NCBI GenBank assembly: GCA_963702175.1
Contig: OY969721.1
Span: forward strand, 682,001-746,000
DNA length: 64,000 bases
Origin: VRUE01 sp963702175
Lineage (GTDB): Bacteria > Actinomycetota > Thermoleophilia > Solirubrobacterales > 70-9
Direction of reading: 5' to 3'
How positions within the stretch are numbered: position 1 is the first letter of the stretch; each line of letters starts with the position of its first letter. The notes under the pieces were generated by a model. It saw nothing but the letters and a program-made list of their open reading frames with translations. It did not search any database and had not been told where the DNA came from. Of the stretch, positions 1 through 8,578 are shown piece by piece. Both the position numbers and the translations under genes were made by a program.

Positions 1-1
1 C

Positions 2-307
2 GGCGGCATGGGCACGACGCAAAAGGCCCTGGCGGCGGGCGTGCCGGTCTGCGCGGTCCCCTTCATGCGCGACCAGTTCGAGGTGGCACGCCGGGTCGAG
101 CATTGCGGCGGCGGCACGCTGCTTGCCGCGAGACGACTTCGTGCCGACCGACTGCGCGGCGCGGTCGAGCAAGCAATGGAGTGCCGGGCCGGCGCCGAAC
201 GCGTCGGAGAGGCATTCCAGCGGGCGGGCGGCGCGGAGGCCGCGGCGACGGCCCTCGAGAGCCTGTTGGGAGCCGAGGTCCAGAGGACCGGCGAGCGGGC
301 CGCCTAG
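2..307 (+). CDS. UDP-glycosyltransferase (MGT/GT1 family), 3' end only
   Basis: This is the C-terminal part of a GT1-family glycosyltransferase; the rest lies before the window. The reading frame is open from base 2 and begins GGMGTTQKALAAGVP, the end of the donor-sugar-binding signature (normally HGG..T..EAL..GVP). It continues PFMRDQFEVARRVEHCGGG, the typical D-Q...NA-like segment contacting the nucleotide sugar. Such enzymes move a sugar from UDP- or dTDP-sugar to small lipophilic acceptors. The stop codon TAG overlaps the GTG start of the following P450 by one base, so the two were probably co-transcribed, a pairing common in macrolide- or terpenoid-modifying loci. The acceptor cannot be named from this fragment. 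Confidence 0.8.
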   Translation, partial: GGMGTTQKALAAGVPVCAVPFMRDQFEVARRVEHCGGGTLLAARRLRADRLRGAVEQAMECRAGAERVGEAFQRAGGAEAAATALESLLGAEVQRTGERAA

Positions 308-1462
308 TGCCGAGCGTCGACATCGACCTATACGGCGATGCCGTCGTCGAGGACTCGGCGGATGCCTTCAGGAGGATTCGCGACGCCGGCCCGGTCGTGC
401 GGCTGCCGCGAAACCGGATGTGGGCGATGGGGCGATTCGAGGACGTGCGTGCGGCGCTGCGCGACGACGAGCTGTTCACCAGCGACGGCGTCGGCGCGAA
501 CCCGCTCAACCGGCTGATGGGACGCAAGTCGATCCTCTTCAGCAATGGCAAAACGCACGACGCCAGGCGCAACGTGATGATGCGATCCCTCGCCGCCAAG
601 GCGCTCCTCCCAACCGCCGAGCGTCTCGACCAGGAAGCCGATGCGATAGTCAAGAGCCTGGTCGGGATCGGCAAGTTCGACGCCGTGCGTGACTTCTCCA
701 GCGGCCTGCCGCTCCGCGTCGTGGCCGAGCTCGTCGGCCTTCCCGTCCCCAGCGATCGGCTGCTGCACTGGGGAACCAAGAACGTTCGACGTGCTCGGTC
801 CGTTCAACCGCCGTTGGCGAAGTGCCCTGCCAGCCTTGACCGGCCTGTTCGCCTACACGCTGGGGCTGAGGCGGTCGCGCACTACTCCCGACAGTTGGGC
901 GGCGAGTGTCTTCGATGCAGTCGACCGGGGCGAGATCGGAAAGGTGGAGGCGCGCATGATGATCATCGACTTCATCGCCCCGAGCCTGGACACGACGATT
1001 CTCGCCGCCACCCACATGCTCTGGCTGCTCGGCCGCAACCCGAAGGCCTGGCAGCGCATCCGCCGATCGCCTGAGCTGATCCCGGCCGCAGTCGTCGAGG
1101 CGGTCCGGATCTCCTCGCCGGTCCGCTGCTTCAACCGCCGCGTCAGCCGCGACACCGAGCTCAAGGGGACCCGGCTTCGTGCCGGCGACAGCGTCGCGAT
1201 GCTCTTCGGGGCGGCGAACATGGACGAACGCCGCTACCCAGACCCCACCCGTTTCGACCTCGACCGCCCGCCGGGAGGCAACCTTGGCTGGGGCAACGGG
1301 CCGCACACCTGCATCGGCATCCACCTCGCGAAGCTGGAGATGCAGGCGCTGCTTCGAGCGCTGGTGGCACACGTCGAGACGATCGAGACCGTCGAGGACC
1401 CGCCGCGGATCCGCAACAACACCTTGCAAGGGATCGCGGCCTTGCCTGTTCAGCTGGCTTGA
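307..1462 (+). pseudogene. Cytochrome P450, interrupted by one +1 frameshift
   Basis: A bacterial class I P450 split over two frames. The first frame (GTG start at 307, overlapping the previous stop) runs to about 783. The second frame runs from about 780 to the TAG at 1462. Together they give a near-normal length of about 385 residues. The second part has the I-helix (APSLDTT), the K-helix ExxR (EAVR), and the heme loop GWGNGPHTCIG with the cysteine ligand at about base 1310. The break lies between LLHWGTK and TFDVLGPFN, which abut in family members. One extra base is present, either in the GGGG run at 770-773 or in CAAGAACG at 777-784. It could be a real mutation or a sequencing error, since the downstream frame shows no decay. 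The substrate is unknown; the redox partner is not in the window. Confidence 0.85.
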
Positions 1463-1599
1463 TTGGCTAGCGGATTCAAACCTGCGACTCCTGGGTGCGG
1501 AAAGCGGCTGCATATCTGGCCCCCGATAGCCAACTCGGTTGCCAGCGACTTAAATGAACATGAGTCCGGTTTCGGGACGGTGTAGAGCGTGTGCTCGTC

Positions 1600-1827
1600 C
1601 TAGCTCAGCAGGCGACGCAGGTCCTCGGGACCGAGATCGGCATCCCGCAGGATGCCGGCGAGGGTGCCCTTGCGAAGCTCCCTGTGTAGTGGCACGACAA
1701 GGGCGAGTCGGTGCCCGGCCTTCTTGAGCCGGACGTGGCTGCCACGCTGTCGGGCAACTCTCCAGCCTTCTGCTTCCAGCGTCTTGATGAGGCGCCGGCC
1801 GGAGACGACCGGCTGGCGCGGGCTCAC
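1600..1827 (-). CDS. hicA: HicA-family toxin (mRNA interferase)
   Basis: A 75-residue HicA/YcfA protein. These small dsRBD-like RNases cleave mRNA and are held inactive by HicB. The fold signature is visible: G-R-x-L-I-K-x-L-E-x-x-G-W, then RQRGSHVRLKK with the conserved G-S-H catalytic histidine (about residue 30), then the V-P-L-H-R-E-L-x-x-G-T-L segment and IL at the end. The length is normal. It is the second gene of an antitoxin-first pair; its ATG overlaps the end of hicB by 4 nt, so translation is coupled. The N-terminal extension MSPRQPVVSG comes before the usual family start. Confidence 0.88.
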   Translation of the reverse strand: MSPRQPVVSGRRLIKTLEAEGWRVARQRGSHVRLKKAGHRLALVVPLHRELRKGTLAGILRDADLGPEDLRRLLS

Positions 1828-2048
1828 GCCGGCAGGGGAATCTTGCGACGGACGACGCCCATGTCGAGCGGCTCGCCGTCTTCGCGGAGTCCCTCGACGT
1901 AGAGAGCGACCGCCTCGTTGGCGTTCGCCATTGCGTCGTCCATGTCCTCGCCCTGGGTGTGCAGGCCGGGGAGGTCCGGGGCATACACGTGGAAGCCCCC
2001 CTCCTCCTGCGGCTCGAAGACAAGCTCTATTTCGCGGACGTTGGCCAT
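1824..2048 (-). CDS. hicB: HicB-family antitoxin (short form)
   Basis: A 74-residue HicB-like protein with the partial RNase-H fold: EIELVFEPQEEGGFHVYAPDLPGLHTQGE followed by D-D-A-x-x-N-A-x-E-A-V. The G-G-F-x-V-x-x-P-D-L-P-G-x-x-x-Q-G motif is diagnostic. It lacks the C-terminal ribbon-helix-helix or HTH DNA-binding domain found in longer HicB proteins, so autoregulation may be weak or may need another factor. A good Shine-Dalgarno (AAGGAG, 7 nt before the ATG) supports this start. It is first in the hicB-hicA operon, and the product is expected to bind and neutralise HicA. Confidence 0.87.
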   Translation of the reverse strand: MANVREIELVFEPQEEGGFHVYAPDLPGLHTQGEDMDDAMANANEAVALYVEGLREDGEPLDMGVVRRKIPLPA

Positions 2049-2329
2049 CTTGAACTCCTTCTCTGGATGTTACGCCAACTGAGGTTGCCCTCCAGCACGG
2101 AAAGCTGCCCCGCGGTTCCGCTACGGCTAGCAGCTACGATGACCTCCGTGTCGGCAACATCGGCAACAGAAAACGCAGCGATGCGGCATCAAATCGGCAA
2201 CGGCAAGAGCTTCTTCTCAGCTCGCATGAACGCTGCCGAGCTGCGTCCTGCCTGTTTCCTGATACCGAAATGATGCCGAAAAACCAATCTCATGGCCATT
2301 TCACGGAAGCACTTGGCTTGCTAGAGCAG

Positions 2330-2402
2330 TACCGCTACGGGGATTCGAACCCCGGTTTCCGGACTGAGAATCCGGCGTCCTAGTCCCCTAGACGATAGCG
2401 GC
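2330..2402 (-). tRNA. tRNA-Glu (anticodon CTC)
   Basis: Read on the minus strand this is a complete cloverleaf of about 73 nt. The acceptor is GCCGCTA/TAGCGGT with a terminal G-U pair. The anticodon stem CCGGA/TCCGG carries loop TTCTCAG (anticodon CTC, reading GAG), and the T arm is CCGGGGTTCGAATCCCCG. The discriminator is A and no CCA is encoded. GAG is a preferred Glu codon in this GC-rich genome. Confidence 0.95.
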
Positions 2403-2494
2403 GCGGGGGCGACATTCTAGCGAGCGCGGGCGGCGGCTCGTCTCGCCGTCAGGGCTCGGGCAATGGTCGTCAGGCGGTAGATTGCCTGCTTCCG

Positions 2495-2578
2495 GCGGCT
2501 GTGGCGGAACTGGTAGACGCGCACGGTTCAGGTCCGTGTGGAGGCAACTCCGTGGAGGTTCGACTCCTCTCAGCCGCA
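2495..2578 (+). tRNA. tRNA-Leu (anticodon CAG)
   Basis: A class II tRNA of 84 nt. The acceptor is GCGGCTG/CAGCCGC and the anticodon stem CACGG/CCGTG carries loop TTCAGGT (anticodon CAG, reading CTG). There is a long variable arm and a T arm GAGGTTCGACTCCTC. The discriminator is A and CCA is not encoded. It lies 92 bases from the divergently oriented tRNA-Glu. Confidence 0.95.
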
Positions 2579-2605
2579 TTGGTGCCGCGCGCGCTCCGGC
2601 CCACG

Positions 2606-3523
2606 TCAGGCTGGCTGCTTCGCCCGCGCCTGCCAGCCAGCACGGCCGGCGGTATCAGCGATCTCGTCGACGAAGAGCGGCCAGAGCGCTTCGGGGAAGT
2701 CGTGGCCCATGCCCTCGACCATGCGCAGCCGGGCGCCGAGGATCGCCCGGGCGGTAGCGCGGCCGCCGCTGGGACGGATCAAGGGATCGCGGGTCCCGTG
2801 GATGACGGTCACCGGCAGGGTCAGGTCGCCGAGGGCCCGCGTTCGGTTGCCCGAGGCGGAGATCGCGTGCAGCTGCCGCAGGATGCCCGCCGGCCGATGC
2901 GAGCGGTCGTGCATCGCCCCGGCTAGCTCGCGGACCCGCTGCTCATCCATCGGGAAGGCCGGGGAGCCGATTACGCTGAAGGTCCTCACCGCGCGCTCGA
3001 TGTAAGCGTCGCGGTCACGCGGGAAGCGTGCCATCAGCAGGCCCCAGGCTTTCCAGGTCGGCATGCCCGCCCGGCGGCTGCCGGTGGTCGACATGATCGA
3101 GACCAGCGAGCGGACCCGCTCGGGCCGCTCGATCGCCAGCGTCTGGCCGATCATGCCACCCATCGAGGCGCCGACCACGTGCGCCGACTCGATCCCGAGG
3201 TGGTCCATCAGCCCGGTCGTGTCGGCCGCCATGTCCGTAAGCAGGTAGGGAGCGCTCGCGCGCCTGCCGGCAAAGATATCGGGGCGTCTCGGCACTCCCG
3301 CCGAGTCGATCATCGTCGAGCGGCCGATATCGCGATTGTCGAAGCGGACGACGCGGAAGCCACGCTCGGCCAGCATCGCGCAGAAGGGCTCCTGCCAGGC
3401 GAGCATCTGCGTCGCCAGGCCCATGATCAGTAGCACCGGCTCGCCATCGAGATCGCCGATCTCCTGGTAGGCGATCTCGATTCCGTTGGCGGGCGCGAGG
3501 CGCTCCTCGCTGAGGCTGTGCAT
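2606..3523 (-). CDS. Alpha/beta hydrolase
   Basis: A 305-residue alpha/beta-hydrolase-fold enzyme. Visible are the oxyanion segment LLIMGLATQM, the strand motif VVRFDNRDIGRS, the nucleophile elbow G-A-S-M-G-G (Ser about 120), the acid in HGTRDPL (Asp about 246) and the base in GMGHDFP (His about 274), so the triad is complete. The family includes polyketide-related lyases, esterases and C-C bond hydrolases. The substrate cannot be read from sequence. It is a single gene, divergent from the phosphoesterase that starts 51 nt away, so the two share a promoter region. Confidence 0.88.
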   Translation of the reverse strand: MHSLSEERLAPANGIEIAYQEIGDLDGEPVLLIMGLATQMLAWQEPFCAMLAERGFRVVRFDNRDIGRSTMIDSAGVPRRPDIFAGRRASAPYLLTDMAADTTGLMDHLGIESAHVVGASMGGMIGQTLAIERPERVRSLVSIMSTTGSRRAGMPTWKAWGLLMARFPRDRDAYIERAVRTFSVIGSPAFPMDEQRVRELAGAMHDRSHRPAGILRQLHAISASGNRTRALGDLTLPVTVIHGTRDPLIRPSGGRATARAILGARLRMVEGMGHDFPEALWPLFVDEIADTAGRAGWQARAKQPA

Positions 3524-3574
3524 GCGAGAAGTCTAGCCGGGACTGGCTGACCAGCCAGGAAGTAAGTTGACCGT

Positions 3575-4714
3575 GTGCGCACGGCGATCGTCTCTGACCT
3601 CCACCTCGGCAGCGCCTTCGGCGAGGACCTGCTGCGCGATGCCGAGATACGCCAGATCCTGCTCGGCGAGATCGCGGGCGCCGACCGGCTCGTCCTGCTC
3701 GGCGACGCGCTCGAGTTGCGCGAACGGCCGCTGGCACCGATGCTGGAGGTCGCGCGGCCCTTCTTCGAGGACCTCGGAGAAGCGATGCGGGGGCGAGAGG
3801 TCCTGCTCGTGCCTGGCAACCACGACCACCGCCTCGCCGAGCCGCTGCTGGAGGAGCTGGCGCTCGCTGGCGTGCCGCTCGGGCTCGAGCACCGTGGCGA
3901 GCCGCGCACCGGACCGCTGGCACGGATCGACAGCTGGCTCGGGGAGGCTCAGCTCGCCGTCGCCTACCCCGGCGCCTGGCTGCGCGACGACTTCTACGCG
4001 ACCCACGGCCACTACATGGACTGCCATATGAGCCTGCCGCGGATGGAGTGCCTCGCGGCGGCGGCGATGATGCGCGGCTTCGGCTCACCGCCCCAGGCCG
4101 CGACCCCCGAGGACTACGAGCGAGTCCTCCGCCCCATCTACGGCCTCTCCTTCGGGTTCGCCCAGTCGGGTCTGGCACGCAAGGCGGCAAGGCCCTCGGA
4201 ACGAGCCTGGCGGAGGATCTCGACGCCGGATGGAGGCAATGGCCGGCTCCGCCGCCATGCCACGCGCACCGCGCTTGCCGCCGGCATTCCCGCCGTCGTC
4301 TGGACTCTCAACCGCCTGCTCGACGCCGAGTTCTCCGCCAACCTCTCTGGAGGAGCGATCTCGCGCAGCGGAATCGACGCCGCGACCGAGCTGGCGCGCC
4401 GGCTGCAGCTGGGCGCAACCCAGATGATCACCGGCCACACGCACAGGGCCGGACCCCGAGCGGGCGAGGCCAGCTGGGCGCTGCCGGGCGGTGGCAGCCT
4501 GCACAACTCGGGCAGCTGGATCTTCGCCTCAGCCTTCCACCACCCTGGGCGCCCGCCGGGCCCCTACTGGCCGGGCACAGTGACCTGGCTCGAGGGCGAT
4601 GATGCTCCGCGACGGGTGAACCTGCTCGCAGGACGCCCCGGCGACGAGCTGAACGCGATCGCCATCAAGCTGGCACAGGAAAATCCCGCGCCGACGCTCA
4701 CCCCCGCCAGCTAA
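3575..4714 (+). CDS. Calcineurin-like metallophosphoesterase
   Basis: A 379-residue protein starting at GTG. The binuclear metal motifs are in order: SDLHLG (Asp8, His10), LLGD (Asp44), GNHDH (Asn82, His83) and GHTH near residue 290. The N-terminal half resembles UDP-2,3-diacylglucosamine-hydrolase-like and Mre11-like phosphoesterases. The insert between GNHD and GHTH is long, with no clear extra domain. No signal peptide or membrane segment is seen, so it is probably cytosolic. Its end overlaps the convergent dehalogenase gene by 4 nt. Its phosphate-ester substrate is unknown. Confidence 0.85.
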   Translation: MRTAIVSDLHLGSAFGEDLLRDAEIRQILLGEIAGADRLVLLGDALELRERPLAPMLEVARPFFEDLGEAMRGREVLLVPGNHDHRLAEPLLEELALAGVPLGLEHRGEPRTGPLARIDSWLGEAQLAVAYPGAWLRDDFYATHGHYMDCHMSLPRMECLAAAAMMRGFGSPPQAATPEDYERVLRPIYGLSFGFAQSGLARKAARPSERAWRRISTPDGGNGRLRRHATRTALAAGIPAVVWTLNRLLDAEFSANLSGGAISRSGIDAATELARRLQLGATQMITGHTHRAGPRAGEASWALPGGGSLHNSGSWIFASAFHHPGRPPGPYWPGTVTWLEGDDAPRRVNLLAGRPGDELNAIAIKLAQENPAPTLTPAS

Positions 4715-5598
4715 CCGGCGTCGCGGAGCCAACCCGCGATCGTGCGCCCTATCTCCGGTCCCGCGTCCTCCTGGAGGAAGTGGCCGGCATCAGCGATCTT
4801 GCGTGGCGCCGGATAGTTGAGTCGCTCCGCCACCCGTTCGCCGACCGAGAAGGGCAGCACCGGGTCGGAATCGGCCCAGAGAACCAGTGCCGGCCGCTCA
4901 TCCGTGCGCAGCGCGTCGGCGACCCGCTGGCCCTCCGCCGCGCCAGGCGAGTCCGGCTCGGTCGGCAGGATCAGCGGGAAGGCACGGGCTCCCGCCTTCG
5001 ACGCAGGCGTCGGGTAAGGAGCCTCGTAGGCCGCGATCACCTCGTCGCCTGGATCGTTCTTACAACCGCCCCGGACCAGGAAGCCGACCGGGACGTCCTC
5101 GTTGCCGCGGACGAACTCGCGGAACTGGAGCCAAGTCTCGCTCATTTGCTGGTGGCCGGTGAACGGGCCGGTGTCCATGATCACCAGGCGGGAGAAGCGA
5201 TCCGGATGTTCCACCGCTAGCCGCAGCCCGATCGGCCCGCCCCAGTCGTGCACGACCGCCGTCGCGTCGCGAACGTCGAGCTCCTCCAGTAGGGCCGACA
5301 TCAGCTCGACGTGGCGGTCGTAGGTGTACCAGTCGAGATCGGTGGGCTTGTCGGAGCGGCCGAAGCCGGCGTAGTCGGGGGCGATGCAGCGGTAACCGGC
5401 GTCGCGCACCGGCGGGATCACCTTGCGCCAGAGGAACGACCAGGTCGGCTCGCCGTGGAAGAAGACGACCGGCTGCCCCTCCCCCTCGTCGAGATAGGCG
5501 AGGCGGAGCCCGTCCACCTCGTGGTAGCTCGACTCGAAGGAAAAGTCGGGCAGGCCTTCGAGGCTCTCCTCCGGCGTTCTCACGACGTCGACGCTCAT
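4711..5598 (-). CDS. dhaA-like: Haloalkane dehalogenase (HLD-I-like)
   Basis: A 295-residue alpha/beta hydrolase with the haloalkane dehalogenase signature: HGEPTWSFLWRKV (oxyanion and halide loop), nucleophile Asp118 followed by Trp119 in VVHDWGG, and base His273 in AGHFLQED. The D-W pair, in place of S-x in esterases, separates it from generic hydrolases, and Trp is the first halide-stabilising residue. These cytosolic enzymes cleave carbon-halogen bonds of haloalkanes to alcohol plus halide. An acid residue is likely in WADSDPVLP, consistent with subfamily I topology. It is monocistronic. Related epoxide hydrolases share the D-W-G-G motif, so substrate class should be held loosely. Confidence 0.82.
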   Translation of the reverse strand: MSVDVVRTPEESLEGLPDFSFESSYHEVDGLRLAYLDEGEGQPVVFFHGEPTWSFLWRKVIPPVRDAGYRCIAPDYAGFGRSDKPTDLDWYTYDRHVELMSALLEELDVRDATAVVHDWGGPIGLRLAVEHPDRFSRLVIMDTGPFTGHQQMSETWLQFREFVRGNEDVPVGFLVRGGCKNDPGDEVIAAYEAPYPTPASKAGARAFPLILPTEPDSPGAAEGQRVADALRTDERPALVLWADSDPVLPFSVGERVAERLNYPAPRKIADAGHFLQEDAGPEIGRTIAGWLRDAG

Positions 5599-5659
5599 CG
5601 CCGGCGCAGTCTATTCCGTGCCGCCAGCTCAATCCCCACTTTTCCGATCAGCTTTGTGC

Positions 5660-5709
5660 TACTCTGCCCGCCTTCTTTAGCACTAAGTCAGTCAAGAAAC
5701 TAAGTCAGT
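5660..5709 (+). promoter_or_regulatory. Sulfate-operon promoter region with 11-bp direct repeats
   Basis: Upstream of cysP, the 11-mer ACTAAGTCAGT occurs twice (5682-5692 and 5699-5709; start-to-start 17 bp), with TCAAGAA between. A possible -10 hexamer TACTCT lies at 5660-5665, placing the repeats at or just after transcription start, a position suited to a repressor. The central AGTCAAGAAACTA (5690-5702) recurs with one mismatch before the small gene at 11351. The binding factor is unknown; Rrf2/CymR-like regulators of sulfur genes are one possibility. Confidence 0.45.
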
Positions 5710-5733
5710 AAGAAAAGAAAGGAACTTCTCTCC

Positions 5734-6774
5734 ATGGGGAACGCTCGCAAGGACACCCGGCGTCGCAGCGTGAGCATCGGCCTCCTGGCCGCCCTCTTCG
5801 CGCTTGCAATTGCAGTCGCCGCAGCAGGATGCGGCGGTAGCGACGACAGTGCCTCCGGCTCGTCCAGCGGCGGGAAGCTCAACATCGTCGGCTACTCCAC
5901 CCCGGAGGCCGTTTACGAGGAAAGCTTCGAGCCGGGCTTCGAAGCGAGCCCGAACGGCGAGGGCGTCAGCTTCAGCAACTCCTTCGGCTCCTCAGGTGAC
6001 CAAAGCCGCGCCGTCGAGGCGGGCCAGCCGGCCTCCGTCGTCCACTTTGCCCAGGGCGGTGACATGAGCCGCGTGGTCGAAGCGGGCCTCGTCGACGCCA
6101 ACTGGGACAAACAGCCCTACGGAGGGATCGCCCAGGACTCGGTCGTGGTGATCATGACCCGCAAGGGCAATCCCGAGGGCATCGAGAACTGGGATGACGT
6201 ACTGACCAAGGACGTCGAGGTGATCACGCCTAACCCGTTCAGCTCCGGCTCGGCCCGCTGGAACATCATGGCCCTCTACGGCACCGAGCTTGATGCCGGC
6301 AAGTCGGATGCGGAGGCGCTTGACTCGATCAAGACCCTGCTCGAGAAGACCGTGGTCCAGCCCGGCAGTGCCCGTGACGCGCTCGCTGCCTTCACCCAGG
6401 GCGAGGGCGACATCCTGCTCGGTTACGAGAACGAGGCGATCAAGGCCCAGGAAGAGGGTGAGGAGATCGACTACGTGATCCCCGACTCGACGATCCTGAT
6501 CGAGACGCCGATCGCCGCCACCTTGGATGCGCCGGCTGCAGCGCAGGAGTTCCTCAACTACATCTGGTCTGACGAAGGCCAGGAAATCTGGGCCGAAAAC
6601 GGCTACCGCCCGGTCAACAAAGACCTGATCGACCCGAAACAGTTCCCGACCCCAGAGACCCTGTTCACGATTGACCGCTTCGGTGGCTGGGACAAAGTCA
6701 ACGATGAGTTCTTCGACGAGACGACCGGCAAGGTCGCCGCGATCGAGAAGGAACTCGGCGTCTCCACGAGCTAG
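5734..6774 (+). CDS. cysP/sbp: Sulfate ABC transporter, substrate-binding lipoprotein
   Basis: A 346-residue extracytoplasmic solute-binding protein of the sulfate/thiosulfate family. It has an N-terminal lipoprotein signal with lipobox ending A-A-A-G-C (Cys33), then a Ser/Gly linker. Mature features of Sbp/CysP follow: LNIVGYSTPEAVYEES, FSNSFGSSGDQSRAVEAGQPASVV, ITPNPFSSGSARWN, and the late GYRPVN segment. It delivers sulfate or thiosulfate to the CysT/CysW channel. It is the first gene of a four-gene operon; cysT starts 3 nt after its stop. A purine-rich AAAGGA precedes the ATG. Confidence 0.93.
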   Translation: MGNARKDTRRRSVSIGLLAALFALAIAVAAAGCGGSDDSASGSSSGGKLNIVGYSTPEAVYEESFEPGFEASPNGEGVSFSNSFGSSGDQSRAVEAGQPASVVHFAQGGDMSRVVEAGLVDANWDKQPYGGIAQDSVVVIMTRKGNPEGIENWDDVLTKDVEVITPNPFSSGSARWNIMALYGTELDAGKSDAEALDSIKTLLEKTVVQPGSARDALAAFTQGEGDILLGYENEAIKAQEEGEEIDYVIPDSTILIETPIAATLDAPAAAQEFLNYIWSDEGQEIWAENGYRPVNKDLIDPKQFPTPETLFTIDRFGGWDKVNDEFFDETTGKVAAIEKELGVSTS

Positions 6775-6776
6775 AC

Positions 6777-7673
6777 ATGGAGGGCAACCCGGCAACCCTT
6801 ACAACGGCACCGAGTCCCCGGGCAGGCATCAACCTGCCCGGGGTCGGCGTCGGCCTCGGCAGGGGCCTCGTCACGCTCTACCTGTCGCTGATGGTGATGC
6901 TGCCGCTGGCCGCAGTGGTCGCCGAGTCGACCACGGGCGGCTTCAGCGCCTTCTGGGACGCGGTCACCGGCAGCCAGGCACTGGCGGCTTTGAAACTGAC
7001 CGTGATCTGCTCGCTGATCGTGGTCGCGATCAACGCCTTCTTCGGCACGATCATCGCCTGGGTCCTGGTCCGCGACGAGTTCCGGGGCAAGGGCGCTGTC
7101 AACGCGCTGATCGATCTCCCCTTTGCCCTGCCGACGATCGTCGCGGGGCTGACGCTGCTGACCCTTTATGGGGCGGAGAGCCCAATCGGGGTCGATGTCG
7201 CCTTCACCCGAATCGCGGTCGTGCTGGCACTCTGCTTCGTCACGCTGCCGTTCGTCGTCCGTGCGGTGCAGCCGCTGTTGATGGAGATGGACCGTGAGAT
7301 GGAGGAAGCGGCGACCTCGCTCGGCGCCGGCGGCTTCACCGTCTTCCGCCGGATCATCTTCCCCAACCTGCTGCCGGGAATCCTCGCCGGGGTGACGCTC
7401 GCGTTCGCGCGGGCGCTGGGCGAGTTCGGCTCCCTGGTCCTGATCTCGGGCAACATCCCCTTCGACACCGAGGTTTCCTCGGTGTTCATCCGCAGCCAAA
7501 TCGAGTCCGGCAACGTCTCCGGCGCCGCTGCGGTCTCGGTCGTGCTGCTGGCGATCTCGCTGCTGCTGCTGGTCGGGGTCAGCCTCTTCGCCCGCCTGGG
7601 AGGCCGCAGCGAGTCCAGTGCTGATTTGGCGAGCGAAAACCGAGCTGGCCGCGGACACAGGGAGGCCGAATAG
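6777..7673 (+). CDS. cysT: Sulfate ABC transporter permease CysT
   Basis: A 298-residue inner-membrane permease with about six transmembrane segments. The binding-protein-dependent transport EAA loop is visible as MEEAATSLGAGGFTVFRRIIFPNLLPGI, where it docks on the CysA ATPase. FALPTIVAGLTLLTLYG and FARALGEFGSLVLISGN match the CysT/CysU family closely. It pairs with CysW to form the sulfate channel. Its stop TAG overlaps the GTG of cysW by one base. Confidence 0.92.
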   Translation: MEGNPATLTTAPSPRAGINLPGVGVGLGRGLVTLYLSLMVMLPLAAVVAESTTGGFSAFWDAVTGSQALAALKLTVICSLIVVAINAFFGTIIAWVLVRDEFRGKGAVNALIDLPFALPTIVAGLTLLTLYGAESPIGVDVAFTRIAVVLALCFVTLPFVVRAVQPLLMEMDREMEEAATSLGAGGFTVFRRIIFPNLLPGILAGVTLAFARALGEFGSLVLISGNIPFDTEVSSVFIRSQIESGNVSGAAAVSVVLLAISLLLLVGVSLFARLGGRSESSADLASENRAGRGHREAE

Positions 7674-8578
7674 TGAGAGCTATTTGGCCGACCGAGGACA
7701 AAGGCCAGCGAAGGTTTGCAGCCGCCAAATGGGGGCTGCGGACGCTCGGCTTCGGCTATCTGAGCCTGCTGCTGCTCGCCCCCGTAGCGATGATCTTCTA
7801 CAAGACCTTCGAACACGGAATCGGCCCACCGATCGAGGCGATGACCTCGCCCGACGCGGTCCACGCGATCTGGCTGACGCTGCTGATGGTCGCCATAGCC
7901 GTACCCCTCAACACGGTCTTCGGGGTCGGCTGCGCGCTGCTTCTCGTCCGCCACAAATGGAAGGGCAATGCGGTGATCGACGCGATCATCAACCTCCCCT
8001 TCGCGGTCTCCCCGGTGGTGATCGGGCTCTCGCTGTTCCTGCTCTACGGCACGGACGGCTGGTTCGGACCGACGCTCTCCGAATGGGGCTTCCAGGTCCT
8101 CTTCTCGACCCCCGGGATGGTCCTCGCCAGCGTCTTCGTCTCGCTGCCCTTCGTGGTCCGCGAGACGGTCCCCGTACTTCAAGAGATCGGCACCGAGCAG
8201 GAGCAGGCGGCGTCCACCCTGGGCGCCAACGCCTGGCAGACCTTCTGGCGGGTCACCCTGCCGGCGATCCGCTGGGGCGTCGCCTACGGCGTCGTGCTGA
8301 CCACCGCCCGCGTGCTCGGCGAGTTCGGTGCGGTGACGATCGTCTCGGGCTCGATCTCGGGCGAGACGGAAACCCTGCCGCTCTTCGTCGCCAAGGCCTT
8401 CGAGCAGTTCAACGAGGAAGCGGCCTACGCCGGCGCGATCGTCCTCGCCTTGCTCGCCCTCACCACCCTGCTGCTGATGAGCATCGGCGGGCGCAAGACC
8501 AAGGCTGCGCAGGCCAGCGGACCGATCCCGATCACAGGCGATGCGGCCATCTCAACTTCGAATAAGGAGGACTCCTGA
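7673..8578 (+). CDS. cysW: Sulfate ABC transporter permease CysW
   Basis: A 301-residue permease paralogous to CysT, starting at GTG. The EAA motif is EQEQAASTLGANAWQTFWRVTLPAIRWG, followed by ARVLGEFGAVTIVSGSISGETETLPLFV, which is characteristic of CysW. FAVSPVVIGLSLFLLYG corresponds to the pore helix region. It has about six membrane helices and a short basic N-terminus. The stop overlaps the ATG of cysA (TGATG), so translation is coupled. Confidence 0.92.
   Translation: MRAIWPTEDKGQRRFAAAKWGLRTLGFGYLSLLLLAPVAMIFYKTFEHGIGPPIEAMTSPDAVHAIWLTLLMVAIAVPLNTVFGVGCALLLVRHKWKGNAVIDAIINLPFAVSPVVIGLSLFLLYGTDGWFGPTLSEWGFQVLFSTPGMVLASVFVSLPFVVRETVPVLQEIGTEQEQAASTLGANAWQTFWRVTLPAIRWGVAYGVVLTTARVLGEFGAVTIVSGSISGETETLPLFVAKAFEQFNEEAAYAGAIVLALLALTTLLLMSIGGRKTKAAQASGPIPITGDAAISTSNKEDS

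Noticed and set aside
307..1462. Programmed frameshifting in the P450
   Set aside because: P450 genes are not known to use recoding and no slippery heptamer with a downstream structure is evident; mutation or sequence error is simpler.
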